Shown here piece after piece: positions 58,461 to 64,000 of a stretch of 64,000 nt of DNA. Location of the stretch: positions 62,001 to 126,000 of IMG/VR virus record IMGVR_UViG_3300031566_000001; one strand, 5' to 3'. Positions within the stretch are counted from its first letter, which is position 1; each line of letters starts with the position of its first letter. Below the pieces are notes generated by a model. That model did no database searches, was not told the DNA's origin, and saw only the letters and a program-made list of their open reading frames with translations. The position numbers were made by a program, and so were the translations under genes. Source of the DNA: a virus.

Positions 58461-58733
58461 ATGACCGAGAATGATGCTAGGTACTGTCTCAAGCTGCTAC
58501 GAGATGAGTTGCCAGACGGGATAGACAAGGTTCTTGCCGAAGACCCCGACGTGGTAGTGCTGGCTAAGGAGTTGATGGAAGAGCATACCCTCATGGACGA
58601 AGAGGGAGTTCTGTGGGTGAACTTAGAGCACGGGCTGCTAGAGGGCATCTTAGAGGTGCAGTTCGGCATTCGCCTGACGCCCGGTGGCTATGAGTGGGTA
58701 GGAGGACAATGCCTAAGTGGATCGACGATCTAA
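58461..58733 (+). CDS. small acidic hypothetical protein
   Basis: 90 residues. TENDARYCLKLLRDELPDGI and LEHGLLEGILEVQFGIRLTP are helical and acidic. GGAGGATGAGGG before the ATG comes from the MPKW repeat. No family recognised. Overlaps the HNH gene by 25 bp. Confidence 0.5.
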   Translation: MTENDARYCLKLLRDELPDGIDKVLAEDPDVVVLAKELMEEHTLMDEEGVLWVNLEHGLLEGILEVQFGIRLTPGGYEWVGGQCLSGSTI

Positions 58734-59002
58734 ACCTAGAGGTCATAGAACGCGATGAGGAACGATGTATCCTCTGTCCTGCGCCAGCGATGTATAAGCC
58801 GCACCACATCGTCCCCAGGTCTAGGGGCAAGGGGCGGAGTCCGAAACTATGGCGCTTAGAGAATATGTGTTGCGTCTGCCCACTACACCATGACAATACC
58901 AAGGCACTGCGAATCAGGTTGCTTGAGAGAATGGTTGAGCTTGGGCATGATATGACTTGGGCCAGAGAATTTGTCGGCGAGATCGCGGGGGTGACATGCT
59001 AA
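58709..59002 (+). CDS. HNH-type endonuclease-like protein
   Basis: 97 residues from ATG 58709 (SD GGAGG). CILCPAPAMYKPHHIVPRSR and LENMCCVCPLHHDNTK carry the H-H, N and H of an HNH site with two CxxC pairs for structural zinc. Phage HNH proteins nick DNA in packaging or act as homing enzymes. The first 17 codons are duplicated twice upstream. Overlaps a DNA methylase gene by 7 bp. Confidence 0.75.
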   Translation: MPKWIDDLNLEVIERDEERCILCPAPAMYKPHHIVPRSRGKGRSPKLWRLENMCCVCPLHHDNTKALRIRLLERMVELGHDMTWAREFVGEIAGVTC

Positions 59003-60393
59003 TCTGCGCTGACTCTAGGGCTGCGCTGGCAGAGATAGAAGAGGGGAGCGTACAGTGCTGCATCACCTCTCCGCCATACTGGAGCCTCCGCAGGTACGGC
59101 GATGCAGCGGAGATGGTCTTTGGCGGCGATGCTGGCTGTGAGCATGAGTGGGGGCAGCACATTGTCAATCGGCGGGGCGCAGGCGGCGAGAGGGAATATG
59201 GCAGCTCTGATAGCGGTGTGGGCCGGGGGCCGGCACCCGAGTTGCCCTCCTCCAATATCTGCTCCCTCTGCGGCTGCTGGCGCGGTCAGTTCGGATTAGA
59301 GCCCACCCCCGAGATGTACGTGGAGCACATGCTGGACTTTTTGCGGGCAATATGGCGGGTGCTGAGGGATGATGGGACGCTGTGGCTGAATCTCGGGGAC
59401 TCTTATGCGAGTCAGGGGGGGGCTAAGACAGAAGCCTCATACGCCTCAGCAGGCACGGGCAATAGTGCCAATCGGACGCTGCGGGTTGATGCCCGGAGAC
59501 CACCCGGAGGCCTCAAGCCCAAGGACCTCGTGATGATCCCCTTCCGCGTGGCGTTGGCTGCGCAGGCAGACGGGTGGTGGGTGCGGTCGGTGATCATCTG
59601 GTCCAAGCCTAACCCCATGCCAGAGTCAGTGCGGGACAGGCCGACAACGGCGCATGAATACGTGTTCCTCTTGACGAAGAGCAAGACCTACTTCTACGAT
59701 GCCGATGCGATAAGGGAGCCATGTACCATGACGCCCCAGGCCAGGTTGACTCCACGAGACATGAAGAATGGCAAGGATAGCCAGCGGGCCGTTCACCGTA
59801 GACCACAATACCAGCTCCGAGATGAGCCAGGGGTAGAGGGCAACCCATTAGGCCGCAACAAGCGTACGGTCTGGGAGATAGCCACGGCCCCATATCCCGG
59901 CGCCCACTACGCAACATTTCCTCCCAAGCTAGTAGAGCCGATGATACTGACCACGCCCACGAAGGTCTGCGCTGAGTGCGGGGCTGGGTGGGAGAGGGTG
60001 GTTCAGAAGCCCGACATGAAGGAGCGACCAAAGCGCAACCAGCAGAAATACGGAGCAGAGCGCATCAATGTTGGCTGGGGTGACTACCCGCAGAGCGCGG
60101 GGCAGGAGTGGCAAAAGTGGCGCAACGAGAACCCTGACGTAACCCTTGGCTTCCGCCCCACCTGCTCCTGTGATGCTGAGACCAAGCCCGCCGTCATCTT
60201 AGACCCCTTCTGTGGTAGGGGCACCGTTCTCAAAGAGGCAAGAGCGCATGGCCGGGACTGGATAGGCATAGACGTCGATCCTCAATCTATCAAGCTGGCG
60301 GAGGAATGGCTGGGGCTAGGGGAGGTTACCTATGAGATTGACGAAGAGCATTGGATACAGCCGCAATTAGTCAATGAGGAGTCAGCACAATGA
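58996..60393 (+). CDS. DNA methyltransferase (N4-cytosine or N6-adenine type)
   Basis: 465 residues from ATG 58996. CCITSPPYWSLR is the catalytic motif IV (SPPY, as in many N4-cytosine methylases) and ILDPFCGRGTVLKEARAHGR motif I, in the beta-class order. Two CxxC pairs (CSLCGC; CAECGAGW) may bind zinc. Probably protects phage DNA; with the HNH gene next to it a restriction-modification-like pair is conceivable but not shown. ATGA overlap downstream. Confidence 0.8.
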   Translation: MLICADSRAALAEIEEGSVQCCITSPPYWSLRRYGDAAEMVFGGDAGCEHEWGQHIVNRRGAGGEREYGSSDSGVGRGPAPELPSSNICSLCGCWRGQFGLEPTPEMYVEHMLDFLRAIWRVLRDDGTLWLNLGDSYASQGGAKTEASYASAGTGNSANRTLRVDARRPPGGLKPKDLVMIPFRVALAAQADGWWVRSVIIWSKPNPMPESVRDRPTTAHEYVFLLTKSKTYFYDADAIREPCTMTPQARLTPRDMKNGKDSQRAVHRRPQYQLRDEPGVEGNPLGRNKRTVWEIATAPYPGAHYATFPPKLVEPMILTTPTKVCAECGAGWERVVQKPDMKERPKRNQQKYGAERINVGWGDYPQSAGQEWQKWRNENPDVTLGFRPTCSCDAETKPAVILDPFCGRGTVLKEARAHGRDWIGIDVDPQSIKLAEEWLGLGEVTYEIDEEHWIQPQLVNEESAQ

Positions 60394-61652
60394 TCTTTTC
60401 CAATCGTCACGAGGTGGAGACACACCTGGCTGAGCAGGCCGATGGGGGTGTCATCGTCGAAGTGGGCTGCGGCGTAGGCGATGGCCTGGTGGCCCTGCTC
60501 AACGGCACGCGGTACGGTAGACTTTTGCCTGTGTATGCTGTCGATCCTTATACTCCCTACGTGGACAAGCTGGGGGGCACCTACGGGCCGGAGAGCAAGC
60601 AGGAGGCCCTGGATAAGGTGGTGGGCACGGGGTTGGGGCGGTTGGTGGCCTTCGTCGAGGAGGACGGCGTACTGGTGGGCGAAAATTGGGACTTGCCTAC
60701 GGCCCTGGTGTGGATTGACGTCAGCATGGAGTATGACGGTCTCAAATGCGTCTGGGACGCCTGGGCGGACAAGGTCATGGAGGACGGACATATCGCTATC
60801 GCGGGCCTGGGTTATAGCAGCCTGGGTACAGCGCGGGTGATGCAGGAGGCCGTTGACTCGGGGGACTTCGTGCGGGTGCTGTCGGAGCAGGACAGGGTGG
60901 CGGTACTACGCAGGGTGCCCCGGAATAGGCGGGCCGTGTTCTACATCGTGGATGGTGAACCCTATGCTGAGGAGGCGGCTTACAGTGCGTCCAGTGTCAA
61001 GGAGCACATGCCCGGCGTGGAGACCTTTCTGTTTGCGGTGGGTGGCACAGGGGCCAGGGAGAGCATCGACCACGTAGTGCTCTTGCCGCCTCGGGAGAGC
61101 GAGCTGTGGTACCTGGACAGCACGCGGTACTTCAACCAGGCGGTGGCGCACCTCCACGAGTACAACCGTCTTTTGTACCTTGACACGGATACCTGGGTGG
61201 CCTGGGACTGTTTGGATATGTGGTGGCTCCTAGAGCAGTTTGACGTGTGCCTGGGGCACAGTGCGGGCCGGGAGGCCATGCCTTCAGCGATTGGGACGCC
61301 CCCGGCGTTCACTACCCTGTCTATCGGGGTTAGTTTATTCCGCAACAACGCGGAGGTCCGGGCTACGCTGGCGGACTGGCTGGCGTTCTACGAGAAGTAC
61401 CAGGGCATCTACGGCGACAATGATGAGAGTCCTTTAAGGGATGTGCTGTGGCTGAATCGGCAGGGGCTGAAAATGTATATCCTGCCCCCTGAGTACAACG
61501 TCCGAGCTGGGTTTGGGTGCTGGCTCTACGGTCGGGCTAGGATAGTTCATGCTCGGCTGCCTCGGTTGAGGCATGTAGCAGAGCAGTTGAATGAGCACAC
61601 GTCTATGCGTTTGTGGCACGATGGTGAGTTCTTGTGGTGGCATCAGAAGTGA
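60390..61652 (+). CDS. methyltransferase-like domain fused to a glycosyltransferase
   Basis: 420 residues. N-terminal VIVEVGCGVGDGLVALLNGT (about 22-41) is a SAM motif I, and TALVWIDVSMEYDGLKCVWD follows. From about 185 FYIVDGEPYAEEA, then LLYLDTDTWVAWDCLDM, a DxD, and TLSIGVSLFRNN, as in GT8-like enzymes. So the order is methylase then glycosyltransferase, the reverse of the protein at 56000. Coupled by ATGA to the DNA methylase. Confidence 0.7.
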   Translation: MIFSNRHEVETHLAEQADGGVIVEVGCGVGDGLVALLNGTRYGRLLPVYAVDPYTPYVDKLGGTYGPESKQEALDKVVGTGLGRLVAFVEEDGVLVGENWDLPTALVWIDVSMEYDGLKCVWDAWADKVMEDGHIAIAGLGYSSLGTARVMQEAVDSGDFVRVLSEQDRVAVLRRVPRNRRAVFYIVDGEPYAEEAAYSASSVKEHMPGVETFLFAVGGTGARESIDHVVLLPPRESELWYLDSTRYFNQAVAHLHEYNRLLYLDTDTWVAWDCLDMWWLLEQFDVCLGHSAGREAMPSAIGTPPAFTTLSIGVSLFRNNAEVRATLADWLAFYEKYQGIYGDNDESPLRDVLWLNRQGLKMYILPPEYNVRAGFGCWLYGRARIVHARLPRLRHVAEQLNEHTSMRLWHDGEFLWWHQK

Positions 61653-61665
61653 AAGGTGGTGAAGG

Positions 61666-61944
61666 ATGGACAGCAACGTCTTAACCCGAGGCATAATTCC
61701 CCTGAGGCGCATCAAGCGCCTGCGTAGGTGCATGAACCCCAGTTGCCGCTTCGTGGTCGGCGCGGGCAAGATGGCCTTGGAGAGCACCAACATCGGTGAG
61801 TTCGCGCGGTTGACCTGCCCTAAGTGCGGAGCACTGCATGTGTTCAACCCCATCTCTACTGTGAGGCCTGATGCTGAGCGGCACATCTTCGTGGTCCGTG
61901 ACCGGGGTGGTCAGGTAGAGCATATTTTCCCGAGGGTGCAATGA
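61666..61944 (+). CDS. small zinc-ribbon protein
   Basis: 92 residues. CMNPSCRFVV and CPKCGALHVF, about 36 residues apart, form a zinc ribbon; the N-terminus is basic (LRRIKRLRR). Coupled to the following gene by ATGA. Function unknown. Confidence 0.55.
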   Translation: MDSNVLTRGIIPLRRIKRLRRCMNPSCRFVVGAGKMALESTNIGEFARLTCPKCGALHVFNPISTVRPDAERHIFVVRDRGGQVEHIFPRVQ

Positions 61945-62390
61945 GGCGGCGCTACTTTGAGTGGGATTACGTTAGTAACCGCATGACTGAGTGGGCTCGC
62001 GTGGGGCACTGCTGCCAGTGCGCCGCGTGTTGTCAGAACAGCATCGGCTTCAAGTTTGAGAGCAGCAAGCTCTATGAAGCGAAGAAATCGGGCAGTTACT
62101 ACACCACTGGCAAGGGCATCTGGCAGGAGGTCCGCGTAGGGGGCCGGTACAGGCACTTCTTCCAAATGGAGTACGTGGCTGCCAAAGGGAAGGGGTGCGC
62201 CAGCCTGGAGCGTGGCTTGTGCGAGGAGTATGAGCACCGTACTTGGATTTGCCGGGAGTGGCCCTTCTCGCCGCGCTGCATAGAAGCCACCTCGGAGTGT
62301 ACTTATGGATTCCGCGAGGTTGATCGTAGGTCTTTTGTGGTCGTCGTCCCTGAGAAGGACGAGGGCGATTTCGTACATGTGCCATTGTAG
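61941..62390 (+). CDS. YkgJ-like metal-cluster-binding protein
   Basis: 149 residues. CCQCAACCQN at about 24-33, GCASLERGLCEEYEHRTWIC (about 89-108), then REWPFSPRC, fit the YkgJ family (C-x3-C-x2-CC then C-x-I/L...C-x-I/V-Y-x-x-R-P-x-x-C-R-x-W-P), thought to bind Fe or Zn. Its role is not known. In this cluster it may modify a sugar or peptide. Confidence 0.65.
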   Translation: MRRRYFEWDYVSNRMTEWARVGHCCQCAACCQNSIGFKFESSKLYEAKKSGSYYTTGKGIWQEVRVGGRYRHFFQMEYVAAKGKGCASLERGLCEEYEHRTWICREWPFSPRCIEATSECTYGFREVDRRSFVVVVPEKDEGDFVHVPL

Positions 62391-62399
62391 GAGGGTGTT

Positions 62400-63059
62400 A
62401 TGGTCACTAAGGCCATCATGCTCATCCACGTCTTCCGGACCGGTGGTTACATGGTGCAGGGGGTCCTACGGAAGGTCCCTGGCCTGGTGATGGTCTCGGA
62501 TAGGCCCACGGAGCACCTGACCTATGATCAGATGGCTGTGGTGTGCGCGAGAGAACGCATGGGGAACCCGCCCGCTATGGTTTTTATCCGCAACCCTTTT
62601 GACTGGTATGTCTCTATGTGGTGCTGGGTCAACATGGCGCCGAACATGCCTCCAGTCTCGGAGTTCCGCGAATACCTGGAGGTCATCCGGGTGCGGCGCT
62701 ATGGCACCACGGGGACGGGCCGCAACTATAGCAGGCTCTCCGAGCACTGGGCTGACATGGGGGCAGGCAAGGCGCAGTGGGAGGGGCGCTTTGAGACTCT
62801 ACGGGAGGACTTCATGGACATCATGCTCAAGGTCATGCCCAGCCTGGTGAACGAGAAGATGTTAGGGGACCTCATGGCCAAGGAACCCATCTATCACCCC
62901 AGCAGGCATCCTCAGACAGGTAGGCATCCTGGGGACTATCGGCAATACTACACCCCGGAGACAAGGGCATTGGTCGAGGAGTGGGACAGTGAGCTTCTAG
63001 AGCGGTTCGGTTACACTTTTGAGGAGAAGGTAGATGATATACCCAATCCCGGTGCCTGA
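62400..63059 (+). CDS. sulfotransferase-family protein
   Basis: 219 residues. IMLIHVFRTGGYMVQGVLRK occupies the P-loop position but is altered (R-T-G-G rather than G-x-x-R-S-G-T); MVFIRNPFDWYVSMWCWV is the 3'-phosphate motif, and DYRQYYTPETRALVEEWDSE the C-terminal helix typical of the family. The weak P-loop may mean a changed donor or loss of activity. SD GTAGGAGGG. Confidence 0.65.
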   Translation: MVTKAIMLIHVFRTGGYMVQGVLRKVPGLVMVSDRPTEHLTYDQMAVVCARERMGNPPAMVFIRNPFDWYVSMWCWVNMAPNMPPVSEFREYLEVIRVRRYGTTGTGRNYSRLSEHWADMGAGKAQWEGRFETLREDFMDIMLKVMPSLVNEKMLGDLMAKEPIYHPSRHPQTGRHPGDYRQYYTPETRALVEEWDSELLERFGYTFEEKVDDIPNPGA

Positions 63060-63927
63060 TGAGTTCCGCCCGGCCAGCCAGGGTTACACTATGCCGCCGC
63101 ACTGCCCGCCGGAGGGGTACGGCGTGGAGCAGGACTTTGACGCTTGGTTACGGACGCAAGGGGAGCTTTTGACTGATTCCGCGGAGGCCGACTGGCTGTA
63201 CCTCCCGGTGTTCTGGAACCGGCTCTTTATTGCCACCTGGAAGTGGGCGCAGGATGAGGCCGCCATAGCCCGCTGCGCCGATTGGCTGGCGGCTCTCAGG
63301 GATAGTTTGGGCGGCTTTGAGAGGGTGTTCACCGTCTGTGAATGGGACCTGACCACGGAGCGGCAGGAGCTGGGCACGGACGGGCTGACTGTGTTCACGG
63401 CGGGGCGTCGGGATCGCGCAGGCCTTGATATACCGTTGCTCTGTGCCCCACATGGCGTCCCGCCGGTTTCATACGGCAAGCAATACCTGGCGTCATTTGT
63501 GGGCAACATTGGGACGTCAGGCTGGCGTCAGGGTATGTTGGAGGCCCTGGAGGGCTACGGCGGGGTCCTCATCGAGCACGCACAGAAGGGGCCAGCCTAT
63601 TTCTGTGATGTGATGACCAAGAGCTACGTGGCCCTGGCCCCCAGGGGTCACCGGGGGCAGAGCTTCCGGTTCTACGAGGCCATGGACATGGGTGTGGCCC
63701 CGGTCCTGATCGGTGATATGGATACCCGGCCCTTTAAGAATTGGGTCAATTGGGACTCATGCTCTTACTACGTTCCTGACGCCTCGGAACTTCCCGGCTT
63801 TATTGACAACCTGGACCTGGAGGACGCGTTACGCAAGGGCGCGGAGGCGGCACGGGTATACCATGAGTGTCTGCGGTTCGGGCGGTGGTGCATGTTTGTG
63901 GTGCCTGAGCTGCTGAGCGTGCCGTAA
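63034..63927 (+). CDS. exostosin/GT47-like glycosyltransferase
   Basis: 297 residues from ATG 63034, overlapping the previous gene by 26 bp. KSYVALAPRGHRGQSFRFYE, then AMDMGVAPVLIGD and PFKNWVNWDSCSY, fit the C-terminal nucleotide-sugar-binding region of exostosin-like enzymes. The N-terminal half is less clear. Final gene before a hairpin at the window end. Confidence 0.7.
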   Translation: MIYPIPVPDEFRPASQGYTMPPHCPPEGYGVEQDFDAWLRTQGELLTDSAEADWLYLPVFWNRLFIATWKWAQDEAAIARCADWLAALRDSLGGFERVFTVCEWDLTTERQELGTDGLTVFTAGRRDRAGLDIPLLCAPHGVPPVSYGKQYLASFVGNIGTSGWRQGMLEALEGYGGVLIEHAQKGPAYFCDVMTKSYVALAPRGHRGQSFRFYEAMDMGVAPVLIGDMDTRPFKNWVNWDSCSYYVPDASELPGFIDNLDLEDALRKGAEAARVYHECLRFGRWCMFVVPELLSVP

Positions 63928-63931
63928 CTCC

Positions 63932-63952
63932 TGCCACCTTGCCAGGGGTGGC
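63932..63952 (+). terminator. hairpin after the last glycan gene
   Basis: GCCACC (63933-63938) pairs with GGTGGC (63947-63952) around an 8-nt loop, followed by GCGTTTCCTCCTTTT. A terminator for the glycan operon is likely, though the T run is interrupted. Confidence 0.5.
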
Positions 63953-64000
63953 GCGTTTCCTCCTTTTGGGGGCGGGTGGGGCCGGGCCTGCCCGCCCCCT

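Noticed and set aside
1-64000. Integrase, attachment site or lysogeny repressor
   Set aside because: None was recognised in any frame. Lifestyle cannot be judged from this window.

Overview
The window is a continuous piece of a double-stranded DNA tailed phage, of the siphovirus type. Every convincing gene lies on the + strand, genes are densely packed with many ATGA, GTGA and TAATG stop/start overlaps, and the order is classical: replication, lysin, terminase, portal, protease, capsid, neck, tail tube, chaperones, tape measure, tail tip, lysis. The host is bacterial: consensus sigma70 promoters and strong Shine-Dalgarno (SD) sequences are present. I cannot name it; a type I-E-like CRISPR repeat only suggests a host with that system. 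No DNA polymerase, integrase or tRNA was recognised, so the window is probably not the whole genome.

Layout. 0-2 kb: a strong promoter, a pseudoknot-forming RNA, a TnpB nuclease with its right-end guide-RNA scaffold, a three-repeat CRISPR-like array and a pentamer-periodic GC-rich tract. 2-13.6 kb: DnaB-type helicase, Gam-like protein, an SSB-like protein, many small proteins, a DnaC-type loader, a PD-(D/E)XK nuclease and a RuvC-type resolvase. 13.7-15.8 kb: a secreted SleB-like hydrolase and small zinc proteins. 15.8-28.8 kb: terminase, four virion-type proteins, portal-MuF fusion, protease-scaffold fusion and major capsid protein. 28.8-31.4 kb: a triple glycosyltransferase fused to a probable virion domain, inside the head operon. 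31.5-45.1 kb: connector, tail tube with a propeller, chaperones with a likely +1 frameshift, tape measure, tail-tip proteins, tandem lectin-like fibres and a glycosidase-like protein. 45.2-46.3 kb: amidase and holin-like protein. 46.5-63.9 kb: about 17 kb of sugar-nucleotide, glycosyltransferase, sulfotransferase and methyltransferase genes, mixed with two DNA methylases, an HNH protein and a radical-SAM-like protein.

Regulation. Seven or eight operon boundaries carry a family of palindromes, CTTTTGCNCAAAAG and CTTTTGCNNGCAAAAG, whose centres are exactly 30 bp apart in every complete pair. In seven of eight loci a -10-like hexamer sits 19 bp after a TTGCNN hexamer inside the second palindrome. 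This looks like a genome-wide phage regulon.

Most notable are: (i) a second, solitary copy of the tnpB guide-RNA scaffold about 32.6 kb from tnpB, with compensatory base changes in its terminal hairpin; (ii) the phage-borne mini-CRISPR array; (iii) the paired-palindrome promoters; and (iv) the large glycan-modification region, including a fucose-synthase/GT10 pair and glycosyltransferase-methyltransferase fusions in both domain orders, which suggests the phage builds and decorates a glycan on its virion or on the host surface. All functions are read from motifs and context; no database search was run.
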